Part shown: in pieces, positions 56,873 to 64,000 of the stretch
Layout of the letters: every line of letters starts with the position of its first letter
Position numbering within the stretch: the stretch's first letter is position 1
From: Streptomyces sp. HNM0575
GTDB taxonomy: Bacteria; Actinomycetota; Actinomycetes; Streptomycetales; Streptomycetaceae
DNA: 64,000 nucleotides
Assembly (NCBI RefSeq): GCF_012726265.1
Contig: NZ_JAASAG010000006.1
Coordinates: forward strand, 186,001-250,000
Direction of reading: 5' to 3'
Notes under the pieces: generated by a model
The model's input: only the letters and a program-made list of their open reading frames with translations
The model's database searches: none
Told to the model about the DNA's origin: nothing
Translations under genes and position numbers: made by a program

Positions 56873-57733
56873 TCAGCCACGGGCATAGTCCTTTGCCACA
56901 TTCTCGATGAACTCGCGTGTCTGGTCCGGATTGAGAGCTTCGGCTCGCAAATGCTCATACATGACGCTGTAGCTCTGCACGTCATGCGACTTCTCCAGAT
57001 ACAGGTCGCTCGTGACGCCTTCCAGGTAGACCACGGAGGAGTCCGAGGCGTCGGGGAACTCGAGGATCGCGTACTGCCCGTTCACCCCGGGGTGCGCGCC
57101 CATGGAGAAGGGCATCACCTGGACGGTGACATGGGGGAGTTGGGAGAACTCGTTGAGCCGCTCCAGCTGCTCCACCATCGTCTGCCGCCCGCCGACCTGC
57201 CGGCGCAGCGCCGACTCGTCGAGCACGGCCCACAGCCGCAGCGGATGACGGGTGTCGTTGATCCGCTCCTGGCGGCGCATGCGCACCTGGACGCGCTTCT
57301 CGATGTCCGAGGCCGACGCCTCCGGCTGTGCGCCCTGGCAGACCGCCTCCGCGTACGCCTGCGTCTGCAACAGGCCCGGCACGACCTGCGGTTCGTAGAC
57401 CCGCAGCGAGGCCGCGTCCGTCTCCAGCCCGATGTAGACGCTGTACGGGATGTCCCCGAACGCGTGCCACCACCCCTGCTGGCGCGACTCCTTGGCCATC
57501 TGCATCAGCGATTCGACTATGCGGCTGTCCTCGACCTCGTAGACCCCGCACAGGTCGCGCACGTCGCGCTGGCTGATGCTGCGCCGCCCGTTCTCGAGGC
57601 GGCTGATCTTCGACTGGGAGACCAGCAGGCGGTCCGCGACCTCCTCGGCCGTCATGTTCTTCAACTCGCGGAGGCGGCGCAGCTCTTGGCCCAGGCGGCG
57701 GCGCCGGACGGTTGGGTTGACGTTTGACGCCAC
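56873..57733 (-). CDS. XRE-family regulator with DUF5753-type domain (Scr1-like)
   Basis: A 286-residue regulator. The helix-turn-helix is at 14-70 (LGQELRRLRELKNMTAEEVA, LVSQSKISRLENGRRSI). The larger C-terminal domain has the conserved YEPQVVPGLLQTQAYAEAVC and VQVMPFSMGAHPGVNGQYAI segments of this Streptomyces-specific family. GGAGG precedes the GTG at 57733. The DUF397 gene follows by 138 bp on the same strand. A small dyad at 57753-57766 may be its own operator. Confidence 0.9.
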   Translation of the reverse strand: MASNVNPTVRRRRLGQELRRLRELKNMTAEEVADRLLVSQSKISRLENGRRSISQRDVRDLCGVYEVEDSRIVESLMQMAKESRQQGWWHAFGDIPYSVYIGLETDAASLRVYEPQVVPGLLQTQAYAEAVCQGAQPEASASDIEKRVQVRMRRQERINDTRHPLRLWAVLDESALRRQVGGRQTMVEQLERLNEFSQLPHVTVQVMPFSMGAHPGVNGQYAILEFPDASDSSVVYLEGVTSDLYLEKSHDVQSYSVMYEHLRAEALNPDQTREFIENVAKDYARG

Positions 57734-57752
57734 GGGTGCTGCACCTCCGCGT

Positions 57753-57766
57753 AAGTACGACTACTT
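57753..57766. promoter_or_regulatory. Small dyad AAGTA-N4-TACTT upstream of the XRE gene
   Basis: An AT-rich inverted repeat 20 bp before the XRE start codon, positioned for autoregulation. The only AT-rich patch nearby. Confidence 0.4.
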
Positions 57767-57888
57767 TTAAGCAGGTTGCCACCACCGTGAGCGATCTCGC
57801 TGGCGAATGGCAACAGAGGGTGCAGAGTCGGGCACAGCAACGGGTCGGTATACGGCCACAGTTGACGCACCCGCGTAGACGCACGCGT

Positions 57889-57946
57889 GCGCGCGGGGTG
57901 GTGGTCCGGCTGTCCTCTTCGACAGCCGGACCACCACCCCGCGCGC
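57889..57946 (-). terminator. 26-bp perfect inverted repeat (strong hairpin)
   Basis: Arms from 57889-57914 and 57921-57946 are perfectly complementary over 26 bp, with a CTCTTC loop. The arm contains GGTGGTCCGGCTGTC. It sits 69 bp after the GPP34 stop on the minus strand and before the XRE promoter. No T-run, as is common for Streptomyces terminators. Confidence 0.75.
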
Positions 57947-58014
57947 CATCGCGGTTCCGGCAGGCGCCTCGGCGTACTGCCGGTGGTGCCTGTGCGCTCG
58001 CGCGCACCCTGTGA

Positions 58015-58818
58015 TCAGCGTGCGCCGGCGCGGACCATCCCGCCCACACTCGGCCGTGCCTTCTCGGACACCTGCCTGGACTGGACGTGCCCGGCGGGCA
58101 CGCCCGCGCGCGCCGTGGCGGGACGACCGGTCTGAGCGGCCGGCGCCGGGGCTCCGGCACCGCCGTTGCCCGCCGCACGCCGGGGCTGCTGCGCCCCCGC
58201 GCCGTTCTGCACATCCATCACGGCGTGTGCGACGAGGCCGCCCATCGGGTCGTGCCGGATCAGATCCCGGAGCCGGGAGCGGCAAGAGCGCCCCTCGTTG
58301 CCGGGATAGAGGTGCTTGCCGAGGCCGACCGCGTGGGCGAGCGCCGCGAGCGCCGCCGTCCGCGGGTCCGGCGGCACGCCCGTACGGATCGCGGCGTCGA
58401 GCCGGGTTCGGATCTCCCGGCTGATCGCCGTCTCCGTCGCCTGGTAGCGAGTCGTCGGCAACACCCCGCACATCTGGCTTGATACGGCATGCACCATGCC
58501 GCACCGCTCCAGGTGTGTGAGATAGGTTTGGCGAAGTCCCAATCGGGGCCCGCCGATCCAGTGGACAGCGCGCACGGGGCTGCCACGCCTTCGCAGCAAC
58601 TCCAGTGCGGAGTCCAGAGTTGGATCTCCGGTCGGCCGTGGCAGCACCACGGCGATACGGTCCCCGTCCGGGGCTATACGTCCTGCGAGAGCCAGCTCGA
58701 CGAGCTGGGCCCCGGCCAGGCCGAGGTCAAGCGACTGCGGCTGTGCCGTGGTGCCCGTGGCCGGGTCCAAGGCCAGCAGCAGAAGCTCCTCCGGAATAGT
58801 TCTGCGGCTCCTGCCCAT
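58015..58818 (-). CDS. GPP34 (GOLPH3/Vps74-like) family protein
   Basis: A 267-residue protein with a GPP34 domain: TIPEELLLLALDPATG, LAGAQLVELALAGRIA, and LRDLIRHDPMGGLVAHAVMD. Eukaryotic relatives bind PI4P at the Golgi; bacterial ones have no established role. The last ~45 residues are Gly/Ala/Arg-rich. GGGGAGG lies 5 bp before the ATG at 58818. Divergent from the carboxypeptidase gene. Confidence 0.85.
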   Translation of the reverse strand: MGRSRRTIPEELLLLALDPATGTTAQPQSLDLGLAGAQLVELALAGRIAPDGDRIAVVLPRPTGDPTLDSALELLRRRGSPVRAVHWIGGPRLGLRQTYLTHLERCGMVHAVSSQMCGVLPTTRYQATETAISREIRTRLDAAIRTGVPPDPRTAALAALAHAVGLGKHLYPGNEGRSCRSRLRDLIRHDPMGGLVAHAVMDVQNGAGAQQPRRAAGNGGAGAPAPAAQTGRPATARAGVPAGHVQSRQVSEKARPSVGGMVRAGAR

Positions 58819-59057
58819 CCATGCCTCCCCGCGTGGATGTCTGACAGGGTGACCCCTCTCACAATGGTCTGTCGAGAGCGCCTGGGCGTTATGGACGGGA
58901 ACCAGTAGGTATGTCGTTCTCGTCTGCACGGTCGGAGAGACCTGTCCGTGACCTTGCCGGAGCCCCCGCGCGATATGGGAGGCATGGTGCGCAGGACACT
59001 GTTGACTGGTACGTAACTTGTAGGGCGAGCGGCGAGATTCATCAGCAGGAGGCATCG

Positions 59058-62000
59058 GTGGCGGGCGAGTCCCCCGACAAGGTGGAGCGCAGGGAGTCGT
59101 CGGGGGAGACGACGGAAGACCGCGCGACGGTTGCTTCCACGGACGGGAAGAAGTCCGGGAAGAAGCGCGAACGGAAGTCGGGCGGAGGGTCGGACGCCTC
59201 CCCTCCCGAGACCGCGGAGGCCTCCGGCGAAGCCCGGGACGAGGCCGCGGACGGCGCCTCGGAGGCCGCGTCCGCGACCTCTGCGGCCGACGGGGACGGC
59301 ACGGAAGCGGAACCTTCCGGAAGCTCCGGCGACGAGGGCGCCGAGGTCGCCGATGAGGGCGCGGCGTCCGGTGACGCCGGAGCCGGCGGCCAGGGCGGCG
59401 GGCCCGGCGAAGACCGGTTGAAGGCCGCTGTGGCGGCGTGGGTCGCAGGTACGGACGACGAGCCGGACGATACGGGCCAAGCCGGCGAGGGTGGCCGAGA
59501 AGGTTCCGGGGAAGCCGAGATCGTCAAGGATGAGAAGGCCAACTCCGGTGCGGGGGAGAAGAATTCAAGCCAAATCCCGGCCGGTGAACTGCCTGTGCGT
59601 CCCAAGTCCGCCGACGGTGAGGGCGCGGACGGAGCCACGGAAGCCCCGGAGCGGACCGGTGAGCCGGGTGGCGCGGAGGCGCGGGAGGGCTCAGGCGGCC
59701 CTGAGAGCGCCGCGAAGGCCGCGGGCGAGCCCGACCACCCCACGGCGATGTTCAGGACCGTACGGCCGGGAGCGGACGACTCGGCGGAGGCGACGGACGG
59801 CGAGGAGGCCGCGAGGCGCGCGGAGCGCATGACGGCGGCCTTCTTCGGCTCGGGCAGGACCCCGCAGGCGGCGGACGCCGCGGACGCCGCCGAGGGCGGG
59901 GGCGACGCCGCCGAAGGCGGGAGCGAGGAGCCGGGCGAGGGCCGGAGCGGAGGGCCGGGCGAGGGCCCGAGCGATGAGCTGGGCGAGGGCGAGCGCGGCT
60001 CCGCTGGGACGGCGCCGGAGACGGAGATGCGCTCCGCTGGGACGGAGCCGGAGACGGAGACGCGCTCCGCTGGGACGGCGACGGAGACGGAGGCCGACCC
60101 CGGCGAAACGGGGTCCGCTGGGACGGTGCCGGAGACCGGCTCCGGGGAGACGGGGTCCGGGGAGATCGGGTCCGCTGGGACGGTGCCGGAGACCGGCTCC
60201 GGGGAGACGGGGTCCGGGGAGACCGGGTCCGCTGGGACGGCGCCGGAGACTGGCTCCGGGGAGGCGCGGTCCGTAGAGACGGACGCCGGGGAGACCGGCT
60301 CCGGGGATTCCGAGGGCCCGGGTGACCGGGACGCCGGAGGCGCCGGGGACACCGAGGGGACGGCCGGGGACGAGGCGGCCGCAGAGGCCCGGGACGAGAG
60401 CGCCGCCGGGCCGGGCGAGCGGGTGGACGAGCCCACGGCGGTCTTCCGTGCGCCCGCGCCGAAGAGGCCGAAGAGTTCGCAGGGCGGCGCCCCCGAGGGA
60501 GTCGGCGAGGAGGCCGACGGCGAGGCGCGCGTGGACCAGCCGACGGCGGTCTTCCGTGCCGTCGAGCCCGGCGCCCGCGACAAGGGCGGCGCCGCGGGCA
60601 AGCGGGACAAGCCGGACGAGACGGGCGAGCCGGAGACGGCCGGTACCGGCGGCACCCCCGCGAAGGCCGGGGGCAAGGCCGAGGCCGAGGCCGAGGACGC
60701 GGATGCAAAGCCCGCAAAGTCCTCGGAGCCGACCGACCCGCGGGTCGCCGCGGCGCAGCCCGGCACCGACTCCGGCGCCGACTCCGGCGGCGCTGCGGAC
60801 TCCGGCACTGCTGCCGAGACCGCAAAGCCGGACACCGGCGAGAAGCCCGCGCGCGAGTCGGAGCCCGAGGGCGGATCCAAGGCCGGGTCCGGGCGCAAGG
60901 CCGGGCCGGAGCCGGAGTCCGAGTCGGAGCGCACGAGCCAGTTCGTGCCGCTGCGCTCCGCCGACGCGCCCCCGCGTCCCAAGCGCGATCCCGCCCCCGT
61001 CGTACCGCCGATGCCCGAGGAGGAGCCCGCCGCCGGCGAGCTTCCGCCCGAGGCGGAGCCCGAACGTCAGCTCACCGAAGCCGAGTTGACGCGGCAGCAG
61101 GCGCGGCCCGACCAGGCGCCGCTCGATCTGCTCGCGCAGCTGACCAACACGCCTCCGCCGCCGGAGACTCCGCTGCGTACGGCTGCGCGCAGGGTCAAGA
61201 TCTGGACGCCGCTGGTTGTGCTGCTGGCGATCCTCTTCGCCATCGCGCAGGCCGTACGGCCGCTGCCCGACCCGGAGTTGTCCCTCTCGGCCTCGCCGAC
61301 GTACAGCTTCCAGGGGCACAAGCCCTCCGTCCCGTGGCCCTCCGAGGGCCAGGCGGCGCTCGAAGTGCAGGGCCTCGGTTCGCTGGGCTCGTACGGCAAG
61401 CAGAAGCCGGTGCCGATCGCGAGCGTGGCGAAGGTGATGACCGCGTACGTCATCCTGCGCGACCACCCGGTGAAGAAGGGGAAGGACGGTCCGAAGATCC
61501 CCGTCGACAAGAAGGCCGAGAAAGAGGCCGGACTGAGCGCGCAGAACGAGTCGACGGTCGATGTGAAGAAGGGCGACACGCTCTCCGAACGTGAGGCGAT
61601 CCAGGCGGTGATGATCGCATCTGCGAACAACGTGGCCCGTTTGCTGGCCCGTTGGGACGCGGGCTCGGAGAAGGCGTTCGCCGAGAAGATGAACAAGGCC
61701 GCCGCCGACCTCGGGATGAAGGACACGAAGTACACCGATCCCAGCGGTCTGACGTCCTCCACGGTGAGCACCGCCGCGGACCAGGTGAAGCTCGGGAGGA
61801 AGGCGATGGGCATCGATCTCTTCCGTGAGACCGTGCGCTTGCCCGGCTACAAGGACACCAAGGGCGACCGGCACGGCAACTGGAACAAGCTCGTCCCGCT
61901 CGACGGAGTCGTCGGCATCAAGACCGGTACGACGACGAAGGCGGGCGGCAATCTGCTGTTCGCCGCGGAGAAGCGGGTGGGCGGCACCCAGCAGCTGATC

Positions 62001-62387
62001 ATCGGAGCCGTGCTCGGGCAGTACGAGCCGTCGATCCTCGACACGGTGCTCGCCAAGAGCAAGAGGCTCATCGACACGGCGCAGGACTCGTTGCAGGCGC
62101 AGAAGGTGGTCCGCAAGGGCGACGTCGTCGGTTACGTGGACGACCAACTCGGCGGCAAGACGCCCGTGGTGGCCTCGCGGGACGTGTCGGCGGTCGGCTG
62201 GTCGGGGCTGAAGGTGAAGCTCGGCCTCACGGACGGCGGCAAGGCGCTGCCGCACGAGGCGAAGGCGGGCGCGCGGGCCGGCACGCTGACCGTCGGCGAC
62301 GGGCCGGGCCAGGTGCGGGTGCCGGTGACGCTCAAGGAGGACATGACCGAGCCGGGCTTCGGGGCGAAGTTGACCAGGATCCTGTGA
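59058..62387 (+). CDS. D-alanyl-D-alanine carboxypeptidase with long repetitive acidic region
   Basis: A 1109-residue membrane-anchored penicillin-binding protein. The first ~700 residues are acidic and disordered, with a 57-bp repeat and three copies of an xPTAxFR motif (HPTAMFRTV, EPTAVFRAP, QPTAVFRAV). A membrane helix (TPLVVLLAILFAIAQAV, about 716-732) precedes the S11 peptidase domain. Its SxxK (SVAK), SxN (SAN) and KTG (IKTGTT) motifs are intact. It trims the terminal D-Ala of peptidoglycan stem peptides. With the disordered part at the N-terminus before the helix, that part is cytoplasmic and may be regulatory. GTG 59058 has AGGAGG 5 bp upstream. Typical family members are 400-800 residues long. 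Confidence 0.9.
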   Translation: MAGESPDKVERRESSGETTEDRATVASTDGKKSGKKRERKSGGGSDASPPETAEASGEARDEAADGASEAASATSAADGDGTEAEPSGSSGDEGAEVADEGAASGDAGAGGQGGGPGEDRLKAAVAAWVAGTDDEPDDTGQAGEGGREGSGEAEIVKDEKANSGAGEKNSSQIPAGELPVRPKSADGEGADGATEAPERTGEPGGAEAREGSGGPESAAKAAGEPDHPTAMFRTVRPGADDSAEATDGEEAARRAERMTAAFFGSGRTPQAADAADAAEGGGDAAEGGSEEPGEGRSGGPGEGPSDELGEGERGSAGTAPETEMRSAGTEPETETRSAGTATETEADPGETGSAGTVPETGSGETGSGEIGSAGTVPETGSGETGSGETGSAGTAPETGSGEARSVETDAGETGSGDSEGPGDRDAGGAGDTEGTAGDEAAAEARDESAAGPGERVDEPTAVFRAPAPKRPKSSQGGAPEGVGEEADGEARVDQPTAVFRAVEPGARDKGGAAGKRDKPDETGEPETAGTGGTPAKAGGKAEAEAEDADAKPAKSSEPTDPRVAAAQPGTDSGADSGGAADSGTAAETAKPDTGEKPARESEPEGGSKAGSGRKAGPEPESESERTSQFVPLRSADAPPRPKRDPAPVVPPMPEEEPAAGELPPEAEPERQLTEAELTRQQARPDQAPLDLLAQLTNTPPPPETPLRTAARRVKIWTPLVVLLAILFAIAQAVRPLPDPELSLSASPTYSFQGHKPSVPWPSEGQAALEVQGLGSLGSYGKQKPVPIASVAKVMTAYVILRDHPVKKGKDGPKIPVDKKAEKEAGLSAQNESTVDVKKGDTLSEREAIQAVMIASANNVARLLARWDAGSEKAFAEKMNKAAADLGMKDTKYTDPSGLTSSTVSTAADQVKLGRKAMGIDLFRETVRLPGYKDTKGDRHGNWNKLVPLDGVVGIKTGTTTKAGGNLLFAAEKRVGGTQQLIIGAVLGQYEPSILDTVLAKSKRLIDTAQDSLQAQKVVRKGDVVGYVDDQLGGKTPVVASRDVSAVGWSGLKVKLGLTDGGKALPHEAKAGARAGTLTVGDGPGQVRVPVTLKEDMTEPGFGAKLTRIL
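60111..60281 (+). repeat. 57-bp coding tandem repeat (3 units)
   Basis: Three 57-bp units encode 19-residue repeats starting GSAGTVPETGSGETGSGE. Related shorter SAGT-P-ET units lie just upstream. Confidence 0.92.
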
Positions 62388-62540
62388 TCCGGGTGACATG
62401 ACCGGAGCAGCCGGCGGGGCCGGTGCGGGGAAGACCCGCCGGAGCCGGTGGTGCCGCCGGGACCGGAAGGTCCTGTCCCGGTGAGAGTGGCCCGCTCAAC
62501 CCCGGACGGGGTGGACGGAGTCGTACGGGGGAGAGGCGCA

Positions 62541-64000
62541 GTGCCGACTGTGCGGGAGCCGCAGATGCCGGAAGGCGACGACACCGGGATAGAAGCCGGG
62601 GACAGGCCGGTCCCCGGGCCGGGTGCGTCCTCACGCGCCGCCGCCAGAACCGGTTCGGGGACCGGTTCCGGAACCAATGGCACCACGGGTGCGGGCACCG
62701 GGACCGAGACCGGCACCGTGCCCGGACCCCGGCGCGGCACCGATCCGGACTCCCACGAGGACACGGTCTCCGGCGGCACCCGTACGAGGAGCCGTGCGCC
62801 GGGGCGTACGAGAGACGGGCGTGGGCCGTCACGCCTCCGCCGCCCGGCCGGGGACCAGCACACCCGCGCCGGTACGGATCCGGGCGTCCAGGACGCACCG
62901 GCGGCGCACCCGGAGCAACCCGACGCCGCCCGCCCGGAGTCCGGCACCGGCGACAAGTCCGGCACCGGCAACAAGCCCGGCACCGGCGGCAAATCGGGGA
63001 CCGGGACCGGCAACGGGTCACGTTCCGCATCCGCTTCGGCATCCGGATCCGCATCCGGAGCCCCGGCCCCCACCTCGGAGTCCGCCGCCGCCGGCTCCGC
63101 CGCGACCGCCCCGACCGCCACGGCCACCGCCGCTCCCACCGCCATCCCCGCTCCCGCTCGCACCGCCGAGCGTGCCCCCTCCCGCGTACGCCGCCTCGGC
63201 TCCGCCCTGCTGCGCCATCCCGTGGCCGCGCCCGTACTGCTCGCGACCGTCCTGCATCTGCTGTGGCTGTGGCTGCTGGCGAGCGGCGGCGGCGATCTGG
63301 CGGCGCAGGACGCGTGGGCCGAGTTCGTCGGGGAGCACCCGGACTCGGCGTACAACCTCGCCTGGTACGGGGGCCTGCATCCCTTCTCGTACAGCGTGCT
63401 CTCGCCGTACCTCATGGCCTGGTTCGGGGTCCGCAGCACGCTGATCCTCGCCGGAATCCTCTCCGCCGGTCTGCTGGCGCTGATCCTGCGGCGCGTGCTC
63501 CGCAGGCCGCTGGCCCCCGCCCTCTGGGGCGCCTTCTCCTTCACCTGCAACGCCGCCTCGGGGCGGGTGACCTTCGCGCTCGGGGTGCTCTTCGCGCTCG
63601 CCGCCGTGGCGATGGTGTGGGCCTGGCCGAGGCGCTGGTGGCGCGGCTCCGGCAAGCTGCGGGTGGCGCGCGGCGCGGCCGCCGCGGTGCTGGCGGCGCT
63701 CGCGACGACGGGCAGCCCGGTGGCCGGGCTCTTCCTCGAAGTGGTCGCCGCCGCCCTCTTCCTCGACCGGCGCCGTCAGGCCGCGTACGCGCTGGCCGTC
63801 GCGCCGCCCGTGGTGGTCGCCCTCTGCGCCGTCCTCTTCCCCTTCCAGGGGCTCCAGCCGATTCCGTGGTGGTCGGCGCTCTTCCCGCTCGCGGGCGCGC
63901 TGCCCGCCTTCCTGCTGGTGCCCCGCTCGTGGCGGACCGTGCGCCTGGGCGCGCTGGTCTACGCGGCGGGCGTCGTGCTGACGTGGCTGATCCCGTCGCA
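62541..64000 (+). CDS. Multipass membrane protein, N-terminal part (3' end outside window)
   Basis: 486 codons are visible and the frame is open to the right edge. The first ~215 residues are disordered, with Thr/Gly repeats (GTGSGTGSGTNGTTGAGTG) and SGTGDK/SGTGNK/GTGGK triplets. Then come repeated hydrophobic segments (VAAPVLLATVLHLLWLWLLA, LILAGILSAGLLALILRRVL, RVTFALGVLFALAAVAMVWA, and at least three more). The loop after the first helix (DAWAEFVGEHPDSAYNLAWYG) faces outward. It resembles Streptomyces integral membrane proteins near the same carboxypeptidase; no function is known to me. GGGGGAGAGG precedes the GTG; GTG 62481 is an in-frame alternative. Confidence 0.8.
   Translation, partial: MPTVREPQMPEGDDTGIEAGDRPVPGPGASSRAAARTGSGTGSGTNGTTGAGTGTETGTVPGPRRGTDPDSHEDTVSGGTRTRSRAPGRTRDGRGPSRLRRPAGDQHTRAGTDPGVQDAPAAHPEQPDAARPESGTGDKSGTGNKPGTGGKSGTGTGNGSRSASASASGSASGAPAPTSESAAAGSAATAPTATATAAPTAIPAPARTAERAPSRVRRLGSALLRHPVAAPVLLATVLHLLWLWLLASGGGDLAAQDAWAEFVGEHPDSAYNLAWYGGLHPFSYSVLSPYLMAWFGVRSTLILAGILSAGLLALILRRVLRRPLAPALWGAFSFTCNAASGRVTFALGVLFALAAVAMVWAWPRRWWRGSGKLRVARGAAAAVLAALATTGSPVAGLFLEVVAAALFLDRRRQAAYALAVAPPVVVALCAVLFPFQGLQPIPWWSALFPLAGALPAFLLVPRSWRTVRLGALVYAAGVVLTWLIPS

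Overview
The window comes from a high-GC actinomycete chromosome, almost certainly a Streptomyces core region. Codon third positions are nearly all G or C, GTG starts with GGAGG-type ribosome sites are frequent, and the gene content matches the conserved Streptomyces coelicolor interval that runs, from memory, from about SCO4383 (cinnamate/4-coumarate:CoA ligase) through dmdR1, purU, afsK, afsS, afsR and fbiC to a D-Ala-D-Ala carboxypeptidase. No rRNA, tRNA, CRISPR array, insertion sequence or prophage was seen.

Layout. 1-5.6 kb: acyl-CoA dehydrogenase tail, CoA ligase, enoyl-CoA hydratase and TetR regulator in one overlapping operon, then a sodium:solute symporter. 6-9.8 kb: a UvrA-like ABC ATPase lacking the UvrB-binding domain, divergent from a regulator with two MerR DNA-binding domains. 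9.9-16 kb: citrate synthase, pdxH, a PAS/GAF sensor, a SIS-domain protein and the iron regulator dmdR1 with a DasR-type operator. The gap at 12.2-12.7 kb holds a compact minus-strand unit (promoter, ribosome site perfectly complementary to the 16S 3' end, 12-codon ORF, branched RNA fold) that I have not seen described. 16-27 kb: a 1.1-kb gap, alpha/beta hydrolase, regulator, disordered membrane protein, purU, an ECF sigma factor coupled to a zinc anti-sigma fused to a mycothiol-enzyme-like domain, and an STAS/ATPase anti-sigma pair. 27-33.4 kb looks accessory: a GlxA/AraC regulator divergent from an MFS transporter, a decayed copy of that regulator, a quinone reductase, a flavin monooxygenase and a TetR regulator.

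34-43 kb is the AfsK/AfsR/AfsS control locus of secondary metabolism. AfsK should phosphorylate AfsR, which should activate afsS through two 11-bp-phased repeats visible upstream of it. The AfsS-like peptide here carries two DRHQS motifs, and a neighbouring 65-residue gene encodes an exported peptide with two DRHQT motifs, one of them at the predicted mature N-terminus. 43.5-49.7 kb is a conservon (sensor ATPase, Roadblock, DUF742, Ras-like GTPase) with a CYP157-like P450 lacking the ExxR motif and a CYP154-like P450.

50-64 kb: an exported PHP-domain protein, a secreted low-complexity protein, fbiC (F420 precursor synthesis) with a short in-frame insertion resembling a dispersed repeat, an ADP-ribosylglycohydrolase, an XRE/DUF397 pair like Scr1/Scr2, a GPP34-domain protein, a 1109-residue D-Ala-D-Ala carboxypeptidase with a long repetitive acidic region, and the start of a multipass membrane protein.

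The window is rich in small tandem repeats with 7-, 9-, 12-, 15-, 18- and 57-bp periods, often right after stop codons or inside disordered coding regions.
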